From assembly GCA_002432095.1 (NCBI GenBank), contig DJFQ01000049.1, positions 9,089 to 14,846 on the forward strand: DNA of 5,758 nt, read 5' to 3'. Each line of letters opens with the position of its first letter. Position 1 is the first letter of the stretch. The position numbers were made by a program, and so were the translations under genes. This DNA comes from Marinagarivorans sp. UBA5868. GTDB taxonomy: Bacteria; Pseudomonadota; Gammaproteobacteria; Pseudomonadales; Cellvibrionaceae. The notes below the pieces were generated by a model that had not been told where the DNA came from, did not search any database, and saw only the letters and a list, made by a program, of their open reading frames with translations. This document shows positions 1 to 5,758 of this stretch, piece after piece.

Positions 1-16
1 GATTGTAGCTGCCATT

Positions 17-60
17 TTTGACAGTTTGGCGTAACACTTTAATTTGACACAACACTTTAA
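17..60. repeat. Paired direct repeat TTTGACA / AACACTTTAA downstream of hemW
   Basis: On the plus strand TTTGACA at 17-23 is followed by AACACTTTAA at 33-42; then TTTGACA at 43-49 is followed by AACACTTTAA at 51-60. The two copies abut, and differ by a 9-base spacer in the first against 1 base in the second. The region is AT-rich and lies in the 101 bases left of hemW, which otherwise hold no gene, no clear hairpin terminator and no convincing promoter on either strand. The arrangement could be an operator for a gene beyond the left edge, or a local duplication; which one is not known. Confidence 0.5.
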
Positions 61-101
61 CTATAACTCACACCCAGGAAGACGCGCCGTGTGCAGATCG
101 A

Positions 102-1235
102 TCAGTCGTCGAAGACGGCAAGGGTGTCGTTAAGGAACCGCAAACCAAGTGATGTTGGTTGTAGTCTGTGGGGATGAGCTTCCAGCAGGCCGCGCTCGAC
201 CAGTTGAGGTAGATACCGTTCCAATGTTGCATCCGTCACTTCGGTGCGTTCGGCAAACCATTGCCGCGGTACCCCCTCCACCAGACGCAGAGCGTTCATC
301 ATAAACTCCAGAGTTTGCTGGCGGGGTTCCACATAATCGTGGCCGGCTGTAAAAGGTTTTTGCGGATCGAGATAATCACCGGGTTTGCGGGTTTTACGAT
401 AACGCAGGATGCCCTTTCCGGGAGTGGATATTTTGCCGTGGGCTCCGGCTCCTAATGCCAAATAGTCACCGAACTGCCAATAATTGAGGTTGTGCAGCGA
501 CTGCCGCGTCGTCCGGCTGTAGGCGGATACCTCGTATTGTTGATAACCGGCGTCCTGTAGCAATTTCTGCCCCGCATCCTGAATATCGGCGAGCACTTCA
601 TCCTCTGGGAGCGCCGGTGGGCGACTGTAGAAAACCGTATTGGGTTCAATAGTAAGTTGATACCAGGAAATATGCTCCGGTTGCAGATTAATTGCCTGTT
701 GCAGATCGCTACAGGCGTCGTTCGTCGTCTGTCCCGGCAGACCATGCATCAGATCCAAATTGATATTGTTGAAGCCCGCGCGGCGCGCCGCAGTGTAAGC
801 CTGCCGCGCTTCACTGCTGTCATGAATCCGCCCCAGAGCTTGCAGATGTTGATCGTTAAAACTCTGCACACCGAAAGACAGGCGATTGACGCCGGCAGTG
901 CGATAGCCTTCGAGTTGGTGGTACTCCGCTGTTCCGGGGTTGGTCTCCAGCGTAATTTCAATTCCTTCGTCAAAACCTATATGCCGCTCTACAGCCTCCA
1001 GCACCCTACCGATGCTTTGCGCTTTGAACAGGCTGGGGGTGCCGCCGCCGAAAAAGACTGAGCGTAATCTGCGCCCCTGTGCTAAATGCAAATCCTCATC
1101 AAGATCGCGCAATAATGCGGCGACATAATCCGCCTCAGGGATTTCTCTGGATTCGTGGGAGTTGAAGTCGCAATAAGGACATTTGCGCACACACCAAGGG
1201 ATGTGCACGTAGAGGCTCAGAGGCGGCAATATCAT
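102..1235 (-). CDS. hemW: HemW, haem chaperone of the radical SAM (HemN-like) family
   Basis: Predicted 377-residue protein. Seen: the CxxxCxxC cluster motif at C15, C19 and C22 in [14 protein letters not shown], which in this family ligates a 4Fe-4S cluster with SAM; the GGGTPS glycine motif at 63-68; ETNPGT at 97-102; the LMHGLPGQT strand at 162-170; [11 protein letters not shown] at 248-258 followed by GAGAHGK; and a C-terminal winged-helix-like HemN_C region around 305-375. The residue after the third cysteine pair is Phe, not the extra Cys of true coproporphyrinogen dehydrogenase HemN, so HemW is the better name. Known for the family: HemW binds haem and delivers it to haemoproteins, and was long misannotated as an oxygen-independent coproporphyrinogen III oxidase. 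The ATG at 1235 is chosen because the protein then begins just before the conserved YVHIPWC and forms an ATGA overlap with the rdgB stop. The frame stays open upstream to 1340, but that would add 35 unconserved residues inside rdgB. There is no clear ribosome site, so translation is probably coupled to rdgB. It is the last recognised gene of the cluster. Confidence 0.95.
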   Translation of the reverse strand: MILPPLSLYVHIPWCVRKCPYCDFNSHESREIPEADYVAALLRDLDEDLHLAQGRRLRSVFFGGGTPSLFKAQSIGRVLEAVERHIGFDEGIEITLETNPGTAEYHQLEGYRTAGVNRLSFGVQSFNDQHLQALGRIHDSSEARQAYTAARRAGFNNINLDLMHGLPGQTTNDACSDLQQAINLQPEHISWYQLTIEPNTVFYSRPPALPEDEVLADIQDAGQKLLQDAGYQQYEVSAYSRTTRQSLHNLNYWQFGDYLALGAGAHGKISTPGKGILRYRKTRKPGDYLDPQKPFTAGHDYVEPRQQTLEFMMNALRLVEGVPRQWFAERTEVTDATLERYLPQLVERGLLEAHPHRLQPTSLGLRFLNDTLAVFDD

Positions 1236-1837
1236 ATGCAGAAGGAAGACAGGGCAAGCGAACTCAGGAGTGCCTGCAGCGCTAGGGCGCGGTGACTGAT
1301 GCGATTTTTTTCGGTTTTGTCGAGTTGCGCCGCAGAACAATTGTGTGTCGGGACAAAAAACAATGGATCGTAGCCAAATCCGCCATCACCGATGGGCTCG
1401 CGCAAAATCCTGCCTTCCCAAGAGCCGTGGCAAATCAGCGGTGTTGGATCTTGGGCATGACGCATTAACACTAAAATACAATGATAACGCGCGGTACGGT
1501 GCTCATCGGCAACTGCAGCGAGTTCGGCAAGCAATTTGCGATTGTTGTCGCTGTCATTTGCATCGAAACCGGCAAAGCGGGCGCTGTAAATTCCTGGGGC
1601 GCCGTGGAGCGCATCCACCTCAATGCCAGAGTCATCAGCGAGAGCAGGCAACCCGGTATGCATGCAAACATGGCGGGCTTTCAGCAGTGCGTTTTCAACA
1701 AATGTCAGACCAGTTTCTTCTGCGCTGTCCAAGCCAAACTGGGATTGTGCTTGCACATCAAAACCCCGGTTATTCAGCAGGTCACTAAACTCTTTTAATT
1801 TGCCGCGATTGCCGCTGGCGAGCACAAGCTTTTGCAT
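1232..1837 (-). CDS. rdgB: RdgB/HAM1-family dITP/XTP pyrophosphatase
   Basis: Predicted 201-residue protein, close to the roughly 197 usual for the family and recognisably similar end to end to E. coli RdgB. Seen: the N-terminal substrate loop ASGNRGK at 7-13; [13 protein letters not shown] at 38-50; ADDSG at 67-71, with D69 matching the catalytic aspartate of E. coli Rdg[13 protein letters not shown] at 79-90; CHGSWEG at 136-142; GGFGYDPLF at 152-160; and ISHRALAL at 180-187, which helps recognise the base. Known role: a cytosolic, Mg-dependent enzyme that hydrolyses ITP, dITP and XTP to monophosphate and pyrophosphate, keeping deaminated purines out of DNA and RNA. The ATG at 1837 shares its A with the TGA of the DUF4426 gene (TGATG), so translation is likely re-initiated from the upstream gene. 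Only a weak GGAA lies before it. The 3' end overlaps hemW by ATGA. All motifs are intact and nothing suggests decay. Confidence 0.97.
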   Translation of the reverse strand: MQKLVLASGNRGKLKEFSDLLNNRGFDVQAQSQFGLDSAEETGLTFVENALLKARHVCMHTGLPALADDSGIEVDALHGAPGIYSARFAGFDANDSDNNRKLLAELAAVADEHRTARYHCILVLMRHAQDPTPLICHGSWEGRILREPIGDGGFGYDPLFFVPTHNCSAAQLDKTEKNRISHRALALQALLSSLALSSFCI

Positions 1838-2289
1838 CAGGGTTCCGTATAGAGTTTGCGGGATATACGGAACGTCAGTGGCTGCGTTTCGCCTTCCGGC
1901 ACTATATTGAAATCCAGGTGAAAGATCTCCTCGTTGGTGTGTCTCAGCGCACCTATGTAATAAACAGCGTCTTGTTCCTGGATTGTTTTGAATTCGATAT
2001 TTTTTTGCTGCTGTAGAAGATTTTTTGCGGTGCCCGATACCTGGGCCGCGACAGGGCTGCCATCAGCAGTTTTCTGCACGGCAATATTAATCAGCGTCTG
2101 ATCCTTGGCGCGTACCAGTTGATGGATTTTGGCAATGTCGGCCGGCACAAAAAGACTGTTGAAGGTGCTGTAGTGGACAGTGTAGGGGCCAAAAGCTTTA
2201 GTGCTTTCCTGTTCGTCGGCGTAAGCAACCTGCAGACTGAGCCAAGCTAAAATAGCGCCCAATAGCAGGGACAACTGGAAGTTCTTCAT
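1837..2289 (-). CDS. DUF4426 family exported protein, function unknown
   Basis: Predicted 150-residue protein. Seen: a classic Sec signal peptide at 1-24, with a short KN start, a hydrophobic core ([14 protein letters not shown]) and a cleavable VAYA-DEQ junction. This leaves about 126 mature residues with no cysteine and no further membrane segment, so a soluble periplasmic location is inferred. The mature part carries [18 protein letters not shown] at 36-53, [20 protein letters not shown] at 107-126 and a C-terminal [11 protein letters not shown] recognise these as DUF4426, a family found beside metX-metW and rdgB in Pseudomonas and relatives. No biochemical role is known to me and none is assigned. 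The ATG at 2289 is preferred over an upstream in-frame ATG at 2340: it has a GGAGAG ribosome site at good spacing and gives a proper signal peptide, while the longer form would bury the signal behind 17 residues and overlap metW. It sits 16 bases after metW and its stop fuses with the rdgB start. Confidence 0.88.
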   Translation of the reverse strand: MKNFQLSLLLGAILAWLSLQVAYADEQESTKAFGPYTVHYSTFNSLFVPADIAKIHQLVRAKDQTLINIAVQKTADGSPVAAQVSGTAKNLLQQQKNIEFKTIQEQDAVYYIGALRHTNEEIFHLDFNIVPEGETQPLTFRISRKLYTEP

Positions 2290-2297
2290 TAATAGCG

Positions 2298-2303
2298 CTC
2301 TCC
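2298..2303 (-). promoter_or_regulatory. Ribosome-binding site deciding the DUF4426 start
   Basis: GGAGAG on the minus strand, 8 bases before the ATG at 2289 and just 2 bases after the metW stop codon. It is one of the clearest Shine-Dalgarno sites in the window and supports the shorter start that exposes the signal peptide. It also implies that this gene can be translated on its own rather than only by read-through from metW. Confidence 0.7.
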
Positions 2304-2305
2304 AA

Positions 2306-2896
2306 TTATTTGCGCACACGGAAAATGCCGGTTTCGCCAAAAAGGTTGGGGTTCAAATGGCTGAGACCTTTACCTCGCGAGCGCTCCGCCACTACGGCTT
2401 TGTCGACCACCACCAAATGCATTTCTGTACAAAGAATTTCGAAATCACGGAATGTACAAAAGTGAATGTTTGGCGTGTCGTACCATTCGTAAGGCAGTAG
2501 ATCGGAAACTGGCATGCGACCTCTAAATAAAAGCTGCAGACGTGCGCGCCAGTGACCGAAATTAGGAATAGTGACGATACACTCTTTGCCGATCCGCGCC
2601 ATTTCCCCGAGCATGGTTTTGGGGTAGCGCATGGTTTGCAACGTCTGCGACATGATGACCGTATCGAAACTGTTGTCATCGAAGTTTTTCAGTCCTTCAT
2701 CGAGGTTTTGCTCGATGACGTTCACGCCTTTGGCAACGCACGCTTGTATTCCTTCAGGACTGATTTCCAACCCATAACCGCGCACATTTTTATTGTCGGC
2801 AAGATAACGTAACAAAGTGCCGTCACCGCAACCTAAATCTAAAATGCGGCTGTCGGGTTTGATCCACTGGTCGATAATACGAAGGTCGATACGCAT
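2306..2896 (-). CDS. metW: MetW, methionine biosynthesis protein (SAM-methyltransferase-like fold)
   Basis: Predicted 196-residue protein of normal MetW length. Seen: methyltransferase motif I ILDLGCGDGTLL at 18-29; the acidic ribose-binding end of strand 2 in GLEISPEGI at 42-50; the SQTLQTMR segment at 83-90; and the MetW signature pieces PNFGHWRARLQLLFRGRMP at 111-129 and PYEWYDTPNIHFCTFRDF at 135-152. The SAM-binding residues look intact. Known of the family: MetW is nearly always encoded directly after metX, is needed with it for methionine synthesis in several proteobacteria, and has been reported to act with or stimulate MetX. A methyl-transfer substrate is not established. The ATG at 2896 overlaps the metX stop as TGATG, which would keep the two products in step. 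An AGGGA lies about 13 bases upstream, too far for a strong ribosome site, so coupling to metX is the likely route of initiation. Confidence 0.95.
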   Translation of the reverse strand: MRIDLRIIDQWIKPDSRILDLGCGDGTLLRYLADNKNVRGYGLEISPEGIQACVAKGVNVIEQNLDEGLKNFDDNSFDTVIMSQTLQTMRYPKTMLGEMARIGKECIVTIPNFGHWRARLQLLFRGRMPVSDLLPYEWYDTPNIHFCTFRDFEILCTEMHLVVVDKAVVAERSRGKGLSHLNPNLFGETGIFRVRK

Positions 2897-4041
2897 CAGA
2901 TTGTGATTCCCTGCATATAGCTGCGAAACAGCGCTTCATAACGTGGCTGATTGGGCACCAGAAACGCATCGTGACCGTAGGGCGACTCAATTTCGGCGTA
3001 GACCACATCTTTTTCCGCACGCGTCAATGCGTTAACGATTTCGCGCGAACGCTCCGGCGAAAATCGCCAATCCGAGGTGAATGAAATCACTAAAAATTTG
3101 CAGCCAGCGTGGTGAAAAGCGCTCACCGGATCGTGATTGTATTCGCGAGCGAGATCAAAATAATCCAGCGCTCGGGTCATCAGCACATAAGTATTGGCGT
3201 CGAAGGTTTTGGAAAAACTGTTGCCCTGATAACGCAGATAGGTTTCGATTTGAAATTCCACAGGCTCTTCGCTGCCCTGCTCGAAAGAGCCCGAACGCAA
3301 CTCGCGGCCAAATTTTTTGCCCATGCCATCGTCGGACAAATAAGTGATATGGCCGATCATACGTGCGACGGACAATCCGCGCATGGGCTGAGATCCCTTT
3401 TTTAAATAATGCCCGTCGACGAAATCGGGGTCAGAAAAAATCGCTTGGCGCGCCGTTTCATTGAACGCAATATTTTGTGCGGACAGTTTCATGGCGGAGG
3501 CGATAACTACGCAGTGGCGTAAACAATTCGGATGCTCTAAAGACCAGCGCATGGCCTGCATGCCTCCTAGGCTGCCCCCAACGACCGCGGCCCATTGCGA
3601 TATGCCCAGGCGCTCCATCAAACGGTATTGTGTTGCCACCCAATCGCGTACTCGCAGCGTCGGAAAATCCCCTCCCCACGGTTCACCGGTTTCCGGGTTG
3701 ATGCTCTGTGGACCGGTGGAGCCGTGGCAGCCGCCCAAATTATTCAGGCTGACGACAAAAAAGCGATCGGTATCGATGGGTTTACCGGGGCCAATGTAGT
3801 GGTCCCACCAACCCGGTTTGCGGTCGTCGAGCGTGTGATAGCCGGCAGCGTGGTGATGGCCCGAAAGTGCGTGGCAGACTAACACGGCATTTGTCTTAGC
3901 CGTGTTGAGAGTGCCATAGGTTTCTACCACCAACTCGTAGCCCGATAACTGGCGCCCGTTTGCCAGCGTTAGCGGTGTGTCGAAATGAAAAACTTCCGGA
4001 GTGACCAGGCCAACCGAGTTTGCAGGAAAGGCATTTGCCAT
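2896..4041 (-). CDS. metX: MetX homoserine O-acyltransferase, probably the succinyl-CoA type
   Basis: Predicted 381-residue cytosolic alpha/beta-hydrolase-fold enzyme, normal length for MetX. Seen: [12 protein letters not shown] at 56-67; [12 protein letters not shown] at 100-111; the nucleophile elbow GGSLGGMQ with Ser157; the substrate-binding region [18 protein letters not shown] at 221-238; and the rest of the catalytic triad as Asp324 in TSDWRF and His357 in YGHDAF. Known reaction: transfer of an acyl group from acyl-CoA to the hydroxyl of homoserine, the committed step of methionine synthesis. Which acyl group is inferred: the DWRF motif, with Arg326 two residues after the catalytic Asp, resembles Pseudomonas-type MetX enzymes that use succinyl-CoA. 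Acetyl-type enzymes usually have a hydrophobic residue there. The ATG at 4041 fits the family N-terminus ([12 protein letters not shown]); only a weak purine run precedes it. The 45-base gap after yggT holds no recognisable SAM riboswitch or convincing promoter. The stop overlaps the metW start. Confidence 0.96.
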   Translation of the reverse strand: MANAFPANSVGLVTPEVFHFDTPLTLANGRQLSGYELVVETYGTLNTAKTNAVLVCHALSGHHHAAGYHTLDDRKPGWWDHYIGPGKPIDTDRFFVVSLNNLGGCHGSTGPQSINPETGEPWGGDFPTLRVRDWVATQYRLMERLGISQWAAVVGGSLGGMQAMRWSLEHPNCLRHCVVIASAMKLSAQNIAFNETARQAIFSDPDFVDGHYLKKGSQPMRGLSVARMIGHITYLSDDGMGKKFGRELRSGSFEQGSEEPVEFQIETYLRYQGNSFSKTFDANTYVLMTRALDYFDLAREYNHDPVSAFHHAGCKFLVISFTSDWRFSPERSREIVNALTRAEKDVVYAEIESPYGHDAFLVPNQPRYEALFRSYMQGITI

Positions 4042-4086
4042 AAATCGCAGTTTCTTTTTGTTGTAAGCACCGTTACCCGGGCCGAT

Positions 4087-4680
4087 TTAAAAGTGATAGC
4101 CAATCAGGGATCCGAAGGGGACGCGAATGCTGTTGCCCATGCCAATCATCGCCATGCGCAAGACCATCAGAAAAATTCCGACAAAAAACAGGGAAAAATC
4201 CAAACCGCCAGCCGACGGAATAAAACGCCGGATCGGTGCCATCAAAGGTTCCAGAAGCTGGTGTACGAGAATGATCACTGGATGGCGGCTGTGGGGGGCA
4301 AGAAAACTGGTAATAAATAACAAAAAGCCCGCGACGATATAGAGCGTAATGATGTTCAGAGAAATGCTGAACAGCGCCCAGACAATCATTAGATGAGGTG
4401 GTATCAGCGGCCCGCCAGATATCAATACCGCGAGTTGCATGACCAACCAGTGGAATAGCACCGCTAATACCAATGACGCCAGATCAATACCCCAAAATCC
4501 AGGGATAATTCGACGCAAGGGCAACAACAATGGGTTGGTCAATTTGACCAGCATCTGTGACACCGGATTATAAAAATCCGCCCGCGCCATCTGCAGCAGG
4601 AAACGCAGCAGAATAATGCTCAAATAAAGTGAGCCGAGCACATTGATCAAAAATACCAGAATGTCGATCAGAGTCTGCAT
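4087..4680 (-). CDS. yggT: YggT family integral membrane protein with two YGGT repeats
   Basis: Predicted 197-residue inner-membrane protein, similar in length to E. coli YggT (about 188). Seen: hydrophobic segments at about 5-27, 65-88, 98-126 and 160-180, suggesting four membrane helices. The protein is an internal duplication: NPVSQMLVKLTNPLLLPLRR at 38-57 matches HPVIILVHQLLEPLMAPIRR at 133-152. Both halves continue with an I-P and then a G-(I/L)-D-(L/F) step into the next helix, which is the signature of the YGGT domain. Known of the family: widespread in bacteria and plastids, tied by context to cell envelope or division and, in some reports, to osmotic tolerance. The molecular activity is unclear, and none is assigned here. 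The ATG at 4680 lies 39 bases after the proC stop, with only a weak GGA ahead of it. Co-transcription with proC upstream and metX downstream is likely from the spacing. Confidence 0.93.
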   Translation of the reverse strand: MQTLIDILVFLINVLGSLYLSIILLRFLLQMARADFYNPVSQMLVKLTNPLLLPLRRIIPGFWGIDLASLVLAVLFHWLVMQLAVLISGGPLIPPHLMIVWALFSISLNIITLYIVAGFLLFITSFLAPHSRHPVIILVHQLLEPLMAPIRRFIPSAGGLDFSLFFVGIFLMVLRMAMIGMGNSIRVPFGSLIGYHF

Positions 4681-4719
4681 AAGGAGAATCCGTTGGATAG
4701 CTAACGATTAAACCGGCAA

Positions 4720-5541
4720 TCAGCCGCCGAGCAACTCCGCCAACTCGCGGGAGCGGTTAGCGCAGGCTTGCATGGCGATGTCGACGGTTTGACGCAGATG
4801 GTGTTGTTCGAAAGCGGCAATCGCTTTCTCAGTGGTGCCACCGGGTGAGGTTACTTGGCGGCGCAACTCCGTCAGTGTTACATCGCTAGCCTGCGCCAGG
4901 CGGGCAGCACCGGCAGCAGTCTGCACCGCCAGTTGGCGTGCGGTCGCTTGATCGAGACCCTGTTGCACACCGGCTTGTTCCATGGCTTCCAAAAATAGGA
5001 AAAAGTAAGCCGGCCCGCTACCCGAAACGGCGGTGACGGCATGCAGCAGATCCTCTTCTTCCACCCAGGCGACAGTGCCGACAGCTGCAAGAATATCTTC
5101 CGCAATCGCTTTCTCTTGCGTCGTGACCCCAGCGGCAGCAAACAAGCCACTGGCTCCCATCTGCACTAGCGCGGGTGTATTGGGCATGCAACGGACCAGA
5201 TGTCGCTCCCCTCCCAGCCAGCGACCAATGCTGGCGCAATTAATCCCGGCGGCGATAGAGATGACCAATGTGGGGTTTGGTAGGTGGGGCTGTAGCGCAC
5301 AGCAAACTTCTTTCATCACCTGCGGTTTCACCGCCAGCATTACAACATCCGCCCCCGCAACTGCGGTTGCATTGTCCGCCGCAACTCGAATGTTGAAATC
5401 CGCTTGCAGGGCGGTGAGAGTCGAGGGGTTGGGGTCGCTTGCGCAAATATTGGCCGCGGGATACCCCTGCTTGATCAGGCCGCCAATGACGCTGCGTGCC
5501 ATATTGCCGCCACCGATGAAGGTAATGTTAAGAGTGTTCAA
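4720..5541 (-). CDS. proC: Pyrroline-5-carboxylate reductase
   Basis: Predicted 273-residue cytosolic enzyme, matching the usual 269-275. It reduces 1-pyrroline-5-carboxylate to proline with NAD(P)H, the last step of proline synthesis. Seen (numbered from the TTG start): the Rossmann dinucleotide motif FIGGGNMA at 8-15; LAVKPQ at 69-74; ISIAAGI at 94-100; RCMPNTPA at 117-124; and the C-terminal dimerisation/substrate region with VSGSGPAYF at 172-180 and the family signature VTSPGGTTEKAI at 230-241. The start is taken as TTG at 5541 because GAGGA lies 6 bases before it and the protein then begins MNTLNITFIGGG, as expected for the family. A GTG at 5571 in the same frame has no ribosome site and would place the GAGGA inside the coding region. 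A strong -10 box lies 45 bases before the start. The gap to yggS is 80 bases, so proC may head its own transcript. Confidence 0.96.
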   Translation of the reverse strand: MNTLNITFIGGGNMARSVIGGLIKQGYPAANICASDPNPSTLTALQADFNIRVAADNATAVAGADVVMLAVKPQVMKEVCCALQPHLPNPTLVISIAAGINCASIGRWLGGERHLVRCMPNTPALVQMGASGLFAAAGVTTQEKAIAEDILAAVGTVAWVEEEDLLHAVTAVSGSGPAYFFLFLEAMEQAGVQQGLDQATARQLAVQTAAGAARLAQASDVTLTELRRQVTSPGGTTEKAIAAFEQHHLRQTVDIAMQACANRSRELAELLGG

Positions 5542-5547
5542 AAGCGG

Positions 5548-5552
5548 TCCTC
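5548..5552 (-). promoter_or_regulatory. Ribosome-binding site deciding a TTG start for proC
   Basis: GAGGA on the minus strand, 6 bases before TTG at 5541. There is no ATG in the right place. The only other plausible in-frame start, GTG at 5571, lies upstream of this site and has no purine-rich sequence of its own. The TTG reading gives an N-terminus that starts a few residues before the GGGNMA nucleotide-binding motif, as in known ProC proteins. Confidence 0.7.
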
Positions 5553-5585
5553 GGTAAATTTCTTGCTGCACCCATCAGGGGCGCC

Positions 5586-5591
5586 ATTATA
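5586..5591 (-). promoter_or_regulatory. Candidate promoter -10 box for proC and following genes
   Basis: A perfect TATAAT on the minus strand, inside the yggS-proC gap. It is followed immediately by a GGCGCC palindrome (5580-5585), so transcription would start near 5578-5580 and leave a leader of about 37-39 bases before the proC start. No good -35 box is seen at 16-18 bases upstream (the sequence there is GC-rich, around GCGGCT), and there is no extended -10 TG. The site may therefore be weak, or need an activator. It would drive proC and probably yggT-metX-metW and beyond. Confidence 0.45.
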
Positions 5592-5621
5592 GCGGTGACA
5601 GTGGAATTAGCCGCACACCAC

Positions 5622-5758
5622 TCAAGTTCGGCTGCCGAAAATCGCAGAGCCAACGCGCACCAGCGTGGACCCTGCAGCCACCGCGTCAGGGAGATCTGCA
5701 GACATGCCCATGGAGAGTGTATCCATCGTCAGCCCGTCCCGACGCAGTGACTGAGCCA
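5622..5758 (-). CDS. yggS: YggS family pyridoxal phosphate homeostasis protein, C-terminal part
   Basis: Only the last 44 codons and the stop are in the window; the gene continues past the right edge. Seen: MDTLSMGMSADL followed by AVAAGSTLVRVGSAIFGSR, which is the characteristic end of YggS/PROSC/YBL036C proteins. Here the LSMGMS strand and the (V/I)R(V/I)G(S/T)AIFG loop bind the phosphate of pyridoxal 5'-phosphate in the TIM-barrel fold. Known role: a cytosolic, non-enzymatic PLP-binding protein that controls free PLP and influences amino-acid metabolism. It is commonly encoded next to proC, as here. The reading frame at the right edge begins with the two bases TG of a split codon. No rho-independent terminator is evident after the stop; a short AGTGG/CCACT inverted repeat (5600-5604 with 5618-5622) lacks a following T-run. 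Confidence 0.93.
   Translation of the reverse strand, partial: AQSLRRDGLTMDTLSMGMSADLPDAVAAGSTLVRVGSAIFGSRT

Noticed and set aside
1..15. Possible start of a next minus-strand gene (ATG at 13-15)
   Set aside because: Only five codons fit in the window and no ribosome-binding site precedes the ATG, so a gene cannot be supported.
69..93. Terminator hairpin after hemW (CACAC/GTGTG)
   Set aside because: The stem is five pairs across a 15-base loop with no T-run on the minus strand, which is too weak to call a rho-independent terminator.
657..1061. Plus-strand open frame of 134 codons opposite hemW
   Set aside because: It is antisense to a well-supported gene, has no clear ribosome site, and its product has no recognisable domain.
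102..1235. Naming the gene hemN (oxygen-independent coproporphyrinogen dehydrogenase)
   Set aside because: The cluster motif lacks HemN's extra cysteine (CxxxCxxCxC), the protein is about 80 residues shorter than HemN, and the rdgB neighbourhood is typical of HemW.
1236..1340. Upstream in-frame extension of hemW by 35 residues
   Set aside because: It lies wholly inside rdgB, shows no family similarity, and the ATG at 1235 gives the expected N-terminus and an ATGA junction.
1345..1788. Plus-strand open frame of 147 codons opposite rdgB
   Set aside because: It is fully covered by rdgB, whose motifs are intact from end to end, and its product has no recognisable motif.
4042..4086. Possible SAM riboswitch or promoter before metX
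   Set aside because: The 45-base gap is short. It shows only a weak GTAA/TTAC hairpin and a CCCGGG palindrome, with no riboswitch core and no good -10/-35 pair.
5033..5557. Plus-strand open frame of 174 codons opposite proC
   Set aside because: Its product is a low-complexity Ser/Ala/Thr-rich string without recognisable domains. It mirrors the codon pattern of a clearly real proC on the other strand.

Overview
This window is a compact stretch of bacterial chromosome carrying core housekeeping genes. Every recognisable gene lies on the minus strand, so transcription runs from the right edge to the left. In that order it holds: the 3' end of yggS, proC, yggT, metX, metW, a DUF4426 secreted-protein gene, rdgB and hemW. 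The order yggS-proC-yggT-metX-metW-DUF4426-rdgB-hemW is the one known from Pseudomonas and related Gammaproteobacteria. The protein sequences, the roughly 50-55% GC impression and the metX/metW/DUF4426 trio point to a gammaproteobacterium of the Pseudomonadales/Cellvibrionales type. I cannot name a genus from this window.

Layout. Positions 5622-5758 are the last 44 codons of yggS. The 80-base gap to proC contains a perfect TATAAT -10 box on the minus strand (5586-5591), and a GAGGA ribosome-binding site that points to a TTG start for proC at 5541. proC (4720-5541) is followed after 39 bases by yggT (4087-4680), and after 45 more by metX (2896-4041). metX and metW share a TGATG stop/start. DUF4426 starts 16 bases after metW with its own Shine-Dalgarno site. 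DUF4426 and rdgB share a second TGATG, and rdgB and hemW overlap by ATGA. The left 101 bases are non-coding as far as I can see and hold an unusual repeated TTTGACA / AACACTTTAA pattern.

Function. MetX acylates homoserine, the committed step of methionine synthesis, and MetW is its small SAM-dependent-methyltransferase-like partner. ProC makes the last step of proline synthesis, and YggS manages free pyridoxal phosphate. RdgB destroys deaminated purine nucleoside triphosphates, and HemW is a radical-SAM-family haem chaperone. YggT is an integral membrane protein, and the DUF4426 protein is predicted to be exported; both lack a firm function. No mobile elements, CRISPR arrays, tRNA/rRNA genes, broken genes or signs of horizontal transfer were seen. 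This is an ordinary conserved region. Its least understood parts are the exported DUF4426 protein and the repeats at the left edge.
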